Shown: positions 26,462 to 34,664 of the stretch, in pieces | Layout: each line of letters begins with the position of its first letter | How positions within the stretch are numbered: position 1 is the stretch's first letter | Assembly: GCA_964344485.1 (NCBI GenBank) | Contig: CAYFNF010000001.1 | Coordinates: 271,405 to 335,404, forward strand | From: CAYFNF01 sp964344485 | Lineage (GTDB): Bacteria > Patescibacteriota > Patescibacteriia > UBA9570 > XYC2-FULL-38-9 | DNA: 64,000 bases | Direction: 5' to 3' | Program-made: the position numbers and the translations under genes | The notes under the pieces: model-generated | Told to the model about the DNA's origin: nothing | The model's database searches: none | The model's input: only the letters and a program-made list of their open reading frames with translations

Positions 26462-27869
26462 GTGACAAAAATTAAATGGACAGTCTGGTGGATCGTGGTT
26501 ACAGGTGCAGCGTTGTTAGTGTTTAGTGATCATCCGCTGCACTCAGATGAAGGTGCAGTCTTGAATATTGCTTGGCAGCTCTGGCACGGCAAACAGCTAT
26601 ACGTTGATTTTATCGAGTTTCTTACCCCTGGTGCGGGGTATTTTTTTTATCGTATGGAAGATTGTTGGTGGAGCAGAGTATGCGAGCGTAAAGATTGCCT
26701 CTGCGCTGTTCTGGGTGCTCTCTGCTGTAGGAATAACATTGATAGTCCGACAGTATACGAAGAAAGTGTTGGTGCTTGGGTTTGTAGTGCTGCTATGGTT
26801 AATTGTAAACACGTTTCATCCTTTGATTAATCACAATGTCTACAGTAGTTTTGTAGCGATTTGGGCAGTAGTTGCATTACTCGCTGCGTTGCGACACAAG
26901 AAGCCATGGTTGTACGTTATAGCTGGAGTGGTCGGTGCTCTGGTGTTTCTGTTTCTACAGACTAAAGGATTGGCGGTGGCTGTAGCTACAGTGGTGGCGA
27001 TCATGATATACGGATCTCGTTCAGTGCGACAAACTGCATGGTTAATATTTGTATATTGTAGTGCGTGGGTGATTACAGTCGGTGTATTAACGTTGCAATG
27101 GGATGCACTGACTATGCTCCAGAGCTGGTTTATCTTGCCATATCAAGTGCAGTACTTGGATTTTACGATCTATGAGCCTTGGTTCATTGTTATTGAGATA
27201 GTAACAGTTACGGTGATGGCTTTTCTTGCGTGGAGATCAAAAAAACAGCTTTTTGTCGTATTAGTGTTGATGCAAGCTGCGTTGTATGTCAGTAGTACAC
27301 AGCTGATTGATTTGAATCATTTTATGATAAATAGTTTCCCCGCAGTCATAGTGTTAGGGTATATTATTCAGCAATACGTGATGCAGTACATTCCATGGAA
27401 GAAGATGCGTGCTGCAATTCCTATTGCACTGTGCATTCCATTGTTGTTTATTGGAGCACAGACCGGGATGCAGAGTTTTGAAGATGTGAATATCTATACT
27501 CACGATATTCCAGACGTGGTACGTGAGGGGATATTTCAATCAGAAGAGATTATGAACGCAGAGCATCTCTACTTTGGACCATTTATCCCTGGGATGTATT
27601 TCGAAACACGTCAGGAGAATATGTTTACACAAGCAGCGAACATGACGTTGTGTGTTGATGATTGTCAGCTACAGACATTGGCGATATTTCAAGAAGTAGA
27701 ACCAGAATTTGCTTTGATGAACTATCATATGGTCGGTAAGTTTGGGTATAATCAGGACAATCTCGTGGATAACTACATTCAGCAGGAGTATGAGTTGTGT
27801 GAATATCATACTGGACCGTTATATATCTATGCGCGCGATGAATGTCCAGAAGATCCGAGTAAGCGTTGA
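26462..27869 (+). CDS. GT39-like polytopic glycosyltransferase, frameshifted at a T8 run
   Basis: The first frame (GTG 26462) has an N-terminal TM helix and HSDEGAVLNIAWQLWHGKQ, the acidic loop of dolichyl/undecaprenyl-phosphate-sugar transferases, then FIEFLTPGAGYFF. At 26641-26648 (eight T) the frame is lost. The other frame continues VWKIVGGAEYASVKIASALF and ~400 residues with about ten TM helices to the stop at 27869. Deleting one T restores a ~469-residue protein. It would move a sugar from a lipid carrier onto a lipid, glycan or protein at the outer face of the membrane. Either a homopolymer error, slippage or a real mutation. Confidence 0.78.
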
Positions 27870-27906
27870 CAAGCGTCCAGTCTATTGATAATCTATGGTT
27901 CGTCAT

Positions 27907-27978
27907 TGGGGAGTCGCCAAGTGGTAAGGCACACGGTTCTGGTCCGTGTATTCGGGGGTTCGAATCCCTCCTCCCCAG
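27907..27978 (+). tRNA. tRNA-Gln (anticodon CTG)
   Basis: Acceptor stem TGGGGAG/CTCCCCA with discriminator G. The anticodon loop TTCTGGT is closed by ACACGG/CCGTGT and reads CTG. The T arm GGGGGTTCGAATCCCTC is standard. CA follows the discriminator, so a full CCA is not encoded. A terminator follows at 27992. Confidence 0.95.
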
Positions 27979-27991
27979 CATAAAAAGAAAA

Positions 27992-28012
27992 GTGCCCCGT
28001 AGGGGCTGTTTT
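27992..28012 (+). terminator. Terminator after tRNA-Gln
   Basis: Stem GCCCC/GGGGC with loop GTA, then TGTTTTC. Confidence 0.8.
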
Positions 28013-28069
28013 CTTATATTATGATTTCATCTCTGTAGAGACAAGTTATACTTCTCTGCACAGAGTTGT

Positions 28070-28141
28070 AGTTCTGATACGGTCGGAGCGTGAGCTCGTA
28101 GACCTCCCGTTGCGCATGCGGCGCTGGTTTATGTCAGAACT
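28070..28141. repeat. Long-armed imperfect palindrome downstream of cassette 3
   Basis: Perfect 8-bp arms AGTTCTGA (28070-28077) and TCAGAACT (28134-28141) enclose 56 bases that can form further helices (ACGG/CCGT, GAGC/GCTC). Two small hairpins of CTCTG/CAGAG type lie just outside, at 28030-28065. It may be the 3' end structure of the minus-strand lipoprotein mRNA, or a mobile-element boundary. The function is unknown. Confidence 0.5.
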
Positions 28142-28172
28142 AGGCATTTCGCCTTTCCCGCTGGGTTCCCAG

Positions 28173-28745
28173 CTAGTCGATCATGGTGCCGAGCGAGATC
28201 TCGGCGTAGCAGCCGATGGAGTCGTAGTGCTTGGTGACGCTGTAGACTTCGTAGCCGTTGTTGTAGGCTGTGAGGTCCACCACTTCGGCCTGCGGGCAGA
28301 ACACCGGGTCGCTCTCGGTCGCGCCCCACTGGTGGCCGCGCACGCGAACCGTGCCGTCCGGTGGTGCTCCGGGCGTGCTGAACCACCAGGAGCCGTCGGG
28401 CTGCATGTGGTCTTCGGTTGCGTCCATCGAGTACCAGTTGCCGTCGTCGCCCGAGTACCAGAACTCCAGCTCGTAGCCGTACGCATCTTCCAGCGGTTCG
28501 AGCCACAGCTCGAGCGCGCCGTCGACCACGGACAGTCCCGGGCACCAGTCCCGGGCGAATGTGCCGGTACCGTCGCAATACCAGTTGTCCGTACCGTGGC
28601 TGAGCTCGAAGTCCACGCACCAGGTCGTGTTTGCGTCCCCCAGGCAGAAGCCGACGCCGACGCCGATGGCGCCTTTGACGTCTTCGCATCCGACGGTCAG
28701 GGCCGTGACAAGGATGATGGCGTGGGGGGTGTACAAGCGGGTCAT
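28173..28745 (-). CDS. GC-rich secreted lipoprotein (cassette 3)
   Basis: 190 residues from the ATG at 28745, with GGAGG 7 nt upstream; an in-frame extension to 28811 is less likely. The lipoprotein signal ends LTVGC, a clear lipobox, so Cys20 should be lipidated. The mature part is beta-rich, with many Trp, Tyr and Asp and six further Cys. A concanavalin/LamG-like jelly roll is possible (LELWLEPLEDAYGYELEFWYSG), but I do not recognise it firmly. Codon use is strongly G/C-ending, unlike its neighbours. Its mRNA would begin near 29034 and carry a ~290-nt structured leader with an internal terminator. Confidence 0.75.
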   Translation of the reverse strand: MTRLYTPHAIILVTALTVGCEDVKGAIGVGVGFCLGDANTTWCVDFELSHGTDNWYCDGTGTFARDWCPGLSVVDGALELWLEPLEDAYGYELEFWYSGDDGNWYSMDATEDHMQPDGSWWFSTPGAPPDGTVRVRGHQWGATESDPVFCPQAEVVDLTAYNNGYEVYSVTKHYDSIGCYAEISLGTMID

Positions 28746-28787
28746 GGGGTCCTCCATTTGCCCAAGCTGGATGCAAGGGCCAGGCAT

Positions 28788-28840
28788 TCGCAGCCTGTGA
28801 GTAGTAGTCAATGAAATTGACCAGTTCTCACAAGCTGCGA
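28788..28840 (-). promoter_or_regulatory. Three-tier hairpin before the lipoprotein ribosome binding site
   Basis: TCGCAGC/GCTGCGA (7 bp), TGTGAG/CTCACA (6 bp) and GTCAAT/ATTGAC (6 bp) nest in one 53-nt hairpin, 43 nt upstream of the lipoprotein start. Confidence 0.55.
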
Positions 28841-28885
28841 GCCATTGGAGGGGTCTGTAGAAAGGCGAACTGTTAAAGTGCTTTT

Positions 28886-28948
28886 ACAAAAACACCGGTT
28901 TCATGCTCTTGTGAACCGCTAGTAACTAGCGAGAGCCCGAAACCGGTG
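28886..28948 (-). terminator. Intrinsic terminator inside the leader of cassette 3
   Basis: On the minus strand a 10-bp stem CACCGGTTTC/GAAACCGGTG with inner GCTC/GAGC and GCTAGT/ACTAGC helices is followed by TTTTT. On the plus strand no T run follows, which fixes the orientation. Confidence 0.7.
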
Positions 28949-29034
28949 CTTCCGAGTGCTTGTTAGGAGACTCAGGTATCCTCCAGAGCGCCGAAACGCC
29001 CTGAGTCATGTAAATGTTGCAGTATGTAAAGCAA
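28886..29034 (-). ncRNA. Candidate attenuator/riboswitch leader or ~150-nt small RNA
   Basis: A minus-strand promoter (29069-29041) predicts a start near 29034. The first ~65 nt contain a domain with 8-bp arms GACTCAGG/CCTGAGTC (28969-29007), an inner UUCG-type hairpin, and a GGAG loop that could pair with the CTCC following the stem. An intrinsic terminator ends the RNA at about 28888. Downstream lies the lipoprotein gene with no second promoter visible, so conditional read-through is plausible. I could not match it to a known riboswitch class. Confidence 0.5.
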
Positions 29035-29040
29035 CACAAC

Positions 29041-29069
29041 ATACTAGCGTATTTTTAGCGTTTTGTCAA
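29041..29069 (-). promoter_or_regulatory. Promoter of the cassette 3 leader
   Basis: Minus strand TTGACA (29069-29064), 17 bp, TAGTAT (29046-29041). Confidence 0.7.
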
Positions 29070-29109
29070 TGCGTATTCAATAGTATTCGAACAAAAATAA
29101 ACAGCAGTA

Positions 29110-29166
29110 TGAAAAAGTCTAACAAATTTGCGTTTTTTGCTATAGTTGCGGGATTCTTGATATAAT
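29110..29166 (+). CDS. Possible 18-residue hydrophobic peptide
   Basis: The peptide starts MKKSNK and continues with a ~12-residue hydrophobic stretch before TAA. It overlaps the presumed promoter of the next gene (TATAAT at 29161). It could be a remnant of a signal peptide or a chance frame. Confidence 0.2.
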
Positions 29167-29201
29167 TACAGCCCCAATAACAAACAATTTATTTTACGCT
29201 T

Positions 29202-31674
29202 ATGAACAAGAAGACAAGCATGTTCGTGTTTCTCACTGTGTTGCTATTTCTCATTATTGGAGCAACACGTATTCAAGCCGAAGGGCTTGATATGTCTACT
29301 CTTGCTACTGTTTTTTCTACTACTGCACAATCAGATGAGGACGAGAAGAAGACGCGCTCAGCAACAAAAACTAAAAGAAAGGTGTTTAAGAATAATCTAA
29401 CTGTCAAAGGCAAATCTCTGTTTAAGAAGCGAGTGAATATCCAAGGGCCGATTGTGAACACAAAAGCAAATGTGAAGATCAATGATTCAGTCGTGCCGTA
29501 TAAAGGCAATTCACATTCATTAGGAAGCGAGAAGTTCCCATGGGAGACTGTATATGCAAATGCAATTGTTGGTGCAACAGTGGATGGAGTGGATGTGTCT
29601 ACGCTCTCAGATTCCGCAGTTACTCTTAGTAGCGCATGTACCGATGGGCAAGTTCCAAAATTTAATGCAACCTCTGCTGTATGGGAGTGTGGAGATGATG
29701 TAGTTGGTTCTGGTTCTACTACATACTCAGCCGGGGACGGACTCGACCTCACAGATACCACGTTCTCAGTATCCGGCGTAACCTCGGCAATGATCACAGA
29801 CGGAACCATCTCAGTAACCGACCTGGCAAGCAACAGCTGCACCAGTGGTCAAATCCTCAAGTACAACGGTTCAGCATGGGCGTGCGCTGCTGACACAGAT
29901 ACAGATACGGATACCAACACTACATACTCAGCCGGAGACGGACTCGACCTCACAGATACCACGTTCTCAGTATCCGGCGTAACCTCGGCAANNNNNNNNN
30001 NNNNNNNNNNNNNNNNNNNNNNNNNNNNNNNNNNNNNNNNNNNNNNNNNNNNNNNNNNNNNNNNNNNNNNNNNNNNNNNNNNNNNNNNNNNGCACCAGTG
30101 GTCAAATCCTCAAGTACAACGGTTCAGCATGGGCGTGCGCTGCTGATACAGATACTGACACGGATACCGACACCACGTATTCTGCTGGCACGAACATTAC
30201 ATTAGACGGTACCACGTTTAATGTAGATGATGCATTTGTATTGAATACCGGCGACACCATGAGCGGTACGCTCACCACTACAGGATCAATCGGCATTGGC
30301 ACTACTTCACCTGCAACTCCTTTAGAAGTTATAGGAAACGCAGCCGCACCAACGCTAATGTCTGAGGTAGACGACGGTGACGGAGAGTTTGAAGATTTTA
30401 GACAACCGAGAGCAATTAACATTGTTGGAGATTATGCATATGTTGTTGCATCTACTGATGATGCGCTTAATATCATCGACATCTCTGACCCAACGGACCC
30501 TGATCTCGTATCCGTGGTGCATGATGGAGATGGAGAGTTTACAACGTTATATAGTGCATTCGGGGTGTATGTATCAGGAAATTACGCATATGTTTCATCC
30601 GGTGGTTCTGATGATGCACTAACTATTATAGACATTGCAGATCCGACTGACCCTTCATTGGTCTCATCAGTTTCAGACGGCGACGGAGAGTTTTCTCGGC
30701 TGAACAATGGTAGAGAGGTAATAGTATCAGGTAACTATGCATATGTGCTGTCCAATTCAGATAACGCTCTTACGATTATGGATGTCTCAGACCCAACGGA
30801 TCCTGCACTTATGTCAGAGGTATTCGACGGTGACGGAGAGTTTAGTAGATTAAGTAGCCCATCAAATATGCATATTGTAGGAAGTTATGCATATATCACT
30901 GCAGAGACTGGAGATTCTTTGACAATCATGGACATCTCTAATCCCGCAGATCCTGTGTTGATGTCTGAAGTGTATGATGAAGATGGAGAGTTCTCTAAGT
31001 TGAATGGTTCGGATGATGTGTTTGTCTCTGGATCATACGCATATGTTGTTGCACAAACCGATAGTGCGTTAACTATTATGGATATCTCAGATCCAACCGA
31101 TCCTGTGTTAGTATCAGAAGTATATGACGGTGATGGAGAATTTAACTATCTGGGCGGAGCTGTTTCTGTGCAAGTTTCAGGAAACTATGCTTATATCGGT
31201 ACAGCAGATGAGGATTCGGTAGTGATTATGGATATCTCAGATCCAACCGATCCTGTGTTAGTATCAGAAGTATACAAGGATGACGGGACGTTTTCAGAGA
31301 TCGCTGGTACTGATGTAAGTGTGGTTGGTAACTATTTATACGCAATCGGTAACAGCGCACTTACTATTGCTGATATCTCTGGCTTGCAGACTCATTCCGC
31401 GAATATAGGCATAGTGCATGCTGGTAATATACATGTGGATGATTCTGTTATAGTAGGCAATGATCTTGATGTTTATAGTGGTATAACAACAATGAGCGCA
31501 CTGATACATAATGATATTGGAGTCGGCGGGATCATGAAATTAGCACCAACTGACAGCCCTCTTTCTTGTACCACCATCGATGAAGGAGCCATATACTTCG
31601 ACGACAGTTTAAATGAACCGTGCTTCTGCAATGGTACAGCGTGGACGCAGTTTGATGGTGGTGGAGGCTGTTAA
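29202..31674 (+). CDS. Secreted surface protein with tail-type repeats and LVIVD beta-propeller
   Basis: Signal peptide (1-27, ending IQA). A Thr/Lys-rich stretch, then pectin-fibre-like strands (VNIQGPIVNTKANVKIND). A 67-residue repeat (TYSAGDGLDLTDTTFSV..) then occurs at least twice, as in phage tail fibres and invasin-like shafts. From ~30340 come about seven repeats with the core (L)TIMDISDPTDPVLVSEV, the LVIVD propeller motif, and a C-terminal ~90-residue domain with two Cys pairs. The 100-N gap at 29992-30091 shifts the frame; a gap of 48 bp (or 48 plus multiples of 201) would join both halves in frame, giving ~807 residues. A likely adhesin on the cell surface. Promoter TATAAT at 29161-29166. 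Confidence 0.8.
29721..30148 (+). repeat. 201-bp in-frame tandem repeat in the surface protein
   Basis: Unit one begins at 29721 and unit two at 29922, with near-identical DNA over the visible parts. The assembly gap lies inside unit two, and the sequence after it (30092) matches unit one from 29839. A short degenerate ACAGATAC/GATACG-type microrepeat separates the units. Confidence 0.9.
29992..30091. other. Assembly gap (100 N) in the repeat
   Basis: Exactly 100 N, a typical placeholder. The flanking repeat predicts 48 bp, or 48 plus n x 201 bp. Confidence 0.95.
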
Positions 31675-31714
31675 TAGGTATTTTTACCGTCCAATCGCAT
31701 ACGAATAGTGTGAC

Positions 31715-31743
31715 TTGATTTTATTGCTATAAACCGATATTAT
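31715..31743 (+). promoter_or_regulatory. Promoter of the spermidine-synthase-like/hydrogenase operon
   Basis: TTGATT at 31715-31720 and TATTAT at 31738-31743, spacer 17 bp. Confidence 0.6.
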
Positions 31744-31775
31744 TTATAGGGATTTTTTAGCATTAATTCATACTA

Positions 31776-34142
31776 GTGAAACAAGAATCATCAGTTCAAG
31801 AACCAAAGCAACAGTCAAACCGAGCACAGCTCCTTATAGGAACTTTTTTTATTTCCTTAAGCGCCTTGCTCTTTGAACTTATACTTATCCGAGTGTTTTC
31901 AGTCATGCTGTTTTCGAATTTCGCATTCCTTGGCATATCAATCGCGCTGTTTGGCCTAGCATGTGGTGGTATTATCGTGTATGCACGCCCAAAGCATTTC
32001 TCGAGCGACTCATTCTGGAAGCGTCTCGGCCAATACAGTACAGCGTTCGCACTCACTATCATTGTCTTTTTTCTGATTTTTATTCAGTTCAATTACGCGC
32101 AGCTGCATCCATTGCTACTACTACTTATCTTCATCTTAGCCGCAGCACCGTTCATCTTTGTGAATATCTGCTTATCACTGCTCTTCACTAAACGGAATGA
32201 GCGTATTCATACGATCTATTTTTTCGATCTTCTGGGAGCTGCCGCAGGTGTGGCTGCCGCAGCGCTACTCCTTAATGTTGTTGATATCGTTGGAGCGGTG
32301 TTTATCGCCGCAGGTGTGGCTGCCGCGAGTGCGATCTGTTTTTCCTATAAGCAGAAGAAGCTCTTCTTTCTTGCATGGGCGTCACTGTTTATCATTCTCT
32401 GTAGTTATATCACTAGTCACTATACATCGTTGTTTGATATCACCTTCACCAAGATCGGAAAAGAGTACAACATCATCTTTGAGCAGTGGAATTCATTCTC
32501 TCGCATCACTGTAGAGGATATCAAGGTCTATCTGTTCCTAGAAAAGATTCCAGAAGAGATTGATGAAACCATGAAGCGATACGGCATCCGCATAGATGCA
32601 GATGCGTATACACCGATATTCGAATTTAACGGCGATCTCTCCACCATGGAGTGGCTGCGTACTGACTTTGCAGCAATTGCATATCATATAATAGACGGCG
32701 ATACCTCTCTGGTTATCGGTCCTGGCGGCGGACGTGACTTAATCACCGCATTGCTCTTCGATAAAAAAGTTACCGGAGTAGAGATCAATCCGATCATAGC
32801 CAATGATGTGATGCGCGGAGAGTTCCAGGAGTTCTCTGGTAATATCTACGGCCATCCAGATGTTCATATAGAAGTAGAGGACGGCAGAAGCTATCTCACG
32901 CGCACTACAGACAAGTACAACGTTATTTCATTACCACTTGTAGACACTTGGGCGTCTACTGCTGCCGGCAGTTTGTATCTAGTAGAGAATTACCTATATA
33001 CAGTTGAAGCGTTTGAAGAGTACCTCACACACTTAGAGGACGGGGGAGTGTTTACTGTCACTCGTTGGGAACTAGATGGTTTACGATTAGTTTCGGTGTA
33101 TGAGGAAGCAAGTCAGCGTCTTGGGTTAGATCCAAAAGACAATATGCTGATCATTACTAACGGCACAGAAGGGAAGTACCAGTTGAATAATTATCTGTTT
33201 AAGACCACGCCGTTTACTGAGCAGGAGATTGAACGAGCAGAGCAGTTTGTGAAAGAGAACGACATGGAGATTCTGTATGCACCAGATCGTGAGATCGATA
33301 ATGATTACTATAGTTTTATTAAAGCACCAGATCGTGATGCATTCATTAATTCGTACATCAAAGACGTCTCTCCAGTGACTGACGACCATCCGTTCTTCTT
33401 CTTCCAGACACCACTTCGTCAGTTACTCAACCCATCGTTCGCTGAAAAACGGAGTAATGATGGAGGTTTAATTGTTGCGTTGGTGTTAGTCGCAACATGT
33501 AGCATCCTGTGCGTCATACTGCCGTGGTTGTTATTCTCTAAACAGTATAAATTATCGAGTGTCAGCTCTGGAGTACTGCGCGCTGCATTTCTGTCGTATT
33601 TCATTCTACTCGGGTTTGCATTCTTGTTTATTGAAATTGTATTCATTCAAAAGTTCATTCTCTACTTAGAGCATCCGTTCTATTCTTATTCTGTTATACT
33701 CGCAGCTATGCTCCTGTTTGCTGGAATTGGTAGTATCGTCAGTAAATCTGTATACAACAAAGGGAAGAAGGGCGTGCTCGCTACAGGCGGATTCATTGTG
33801 TTGTATACTGTCCTGTTTGTTCTGTTGTCCCAGTTTATTATCATGGGAACGATTACACTTCCTATTATTGCAAAGATCGCTATTGCCAGTTTGATTGTTG
33901 CGCCGTTGTCAGTCGGAATGGGCATGATGCTACCGATGGGAATCCGTCAAACCAGCGCTCACAAGTGTGATGTATTGATACCGTGGTGCTGGGCGTTAAA
34001 CGGTGCTGCATCAGTACTCTGTTCGGTTCTCGCAGTCTTTTTCTCAATTATCTTTAGTTTCTCTGCTGTGCTTATTATTGCCGCAATATTGTATGCTGTA
34101 GCAACTGTGATACTATATAAAACAATAGAAGTAAAACAATAA
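31776..34142 (+). CDS. Membrane-embedded spermidine-synthase-like methyltransferase-fold protein
   Basis: 788 residues from GTG 31776. About eight TM helices (residues 18-220) precede a Rossmann domain (about 305-520) with VIGPGGGRDLITALL, GVEINPII and VEDGRSYL, which are the SAM/dcSAM site of polyamine synthases. A C-terminal block of about seven TM helices (about 560-785) follows. Such fused proteins are known widely in bacteria, but their substrate is unsettled. It ends 5 bp before the hydrogenase delta subunit gene, so the three genes form one operon. Whether it works with the hydrogenase is not known. Confidence 0.85.
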   Translation: MKQESSVQEPKQQSNRAQLLIGTFFISLSALLFELILIRVFSVMLFSNFAFLGISIALFGLACGGIIVYARPKHFSSDSFWKRLGQYSTAFALTIIVFFLIFIQFNYAQLHPLLLLLIFILAAAPFIFVNICLSLLFTKRNERIHTIYFFDLLGAAAGVAAAALLLNVVDIVGAVFIAAGVAAASAICFSYKQKKLFFLAWASLFIILCSYITSHYTSLFDITFTKIGKEYNIIFEQWNSFSRITVEDIKVYLFLEKIPEEIDETMKRYGIRIDADAYTPIFEFNGDLSTMEWLRTDFAAIAYHIIDGDTSLVIGPGGGRDLITALLFDKKVTGVEINPIIANDVMRGEFQEFSGNIYGHPDVHIEVEDGRSYLTRTTDKYNVISLPLVDTWASTAAGSLYLVENYLYTVEAFEEYLTHLEDGGVFTVTRWELDGLRLVSVYEEASQRLGLDPKDNMLIITNGTEGKYQLNNYLFKTTPFTEQEIERAEQFVKENDMEILYAPDREIDNDYYSFIKAPDRDAFINSYIKDVSPVTDDHPFFFFQTPLRQLLNPSFAEKRSNDGGLIVALVLVATCSILCVILPWLLFSKQYKLSSVSSGVLRAAFLSYFILLGFAFLFIEIVFIQKFILYLEHPFYSYSVILAAMLLFAGIGSIVSKSVYNKGKKGVLATGGFIVLYTVLFVLLSQFIIMGTITLPIIAKIAIASLIVAPLSVGMGMMLPMGIRQTSAHKCDVLIPWCWALNGAASVLCSVLAVFFSIIFSFSAVLIIAAILYAVATVILYKTIEVKQ

Positions 34143-34147
34143 ATACT

Positions 34148-34654
34148 ATGGCAAAGGATGAAAGCGCCCCACAAGAAAAGCTCAAGATCGGTTGGTTTAC
34201 ATTTTCATGCTGTGAAGATAACACCGTGATTATGACAGAGGTCATGAACGACCACTGGCAAGAGTGGAAGAAGATCTTTGATTTTAAGCACGCACGAGTT
34301 CTGCAATCAAAAAATGAGATGTGTGAGTTTGATATTGCATTTGTTGAAGGTGCGGTCGCATCTCCAGAGCATAAGGAGCAGTTGCAGGAGATTCGTAAGC
34401 TCGCAAAAAAATTAGTGGCTATCGGCTCGTGTGCAGTCATGGGCATGCCGTCATCGCAACGGAATACATTTAACGATGAGCAGAAAAAGGAGATTGAAGC
34501 ACTCGTCGCGCGATTCAACGCACTACCAGAGGTACTCAAAGTGTCTGATGTGGTTGAAGTGGATGCGCAGGTTTTTGGTTGTCCAATGGATCCAAATAAG
34601 TTTCTAGATACTGTAAACACAGTAGTGGCTGAACTTCAAGCAGAAAAAAAATAA
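34148..34654 (+). CDS. NiFe hydrogenase small (delta-type) subunit, 20-kDa family
   Basis: 168 residues, as in the delta subunit of cytosolic group 3 hydrogenases (one proximal [4Fe-4S] cluster, no Tat signal). Cys ligands visible: a CC pair at residues ~19-20 (FSCCEDN), GSCAVMG and VFGCPMD. The usual first motif is CxxC; here the two Cys are adjacent, an unusual ligand spacing. It passes electrons between the active site and a partner. The catalytic subunit gene follows after 10 bp, but no beta or gamma subunit (iron-sulfur or FAD/NAD) is encoded nearby. Confidence 0.85.
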   Translation: MAKDESAPQEKLKIGWFTFSCCEDNTVIMTEVMNDHWQEWKKIFDFKHARVLQSKNEMCEFDIAFVEGAVASPEHKEQLQEIRKLAKKLVAIGSCAVMGMPSSQRNTFNDEQKKEIEALVARFNALPEVLKVSDVVEVDAQVFGCPMDPNKFLDTVNTVVAELQAEKK

Positions 34655-34664
34655 CAACGAACAT

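Noticed and set aside
28070..28141. tRNA-like fold or integron attC site
   Set aside because: The 8-bp arms look like an acceptor stem, but there is no T-arm or D-arm, and the ends do not fit the attC core (RYYYAAC / GTTRRRY).
28110..28814. Plus-strand frames opposite the cassette 3 lipoprotein
   Set aside because: High GC keeps several frames open; only the minus-strand frame has a ribosome site, signal peptide and lipobox.
29202..31674. Prophage tail-fibre gene
   Set aside because: The shaft repeats are tail-like, but a signal peptide is present and no capsid, tail or lysis gene lies nearby.
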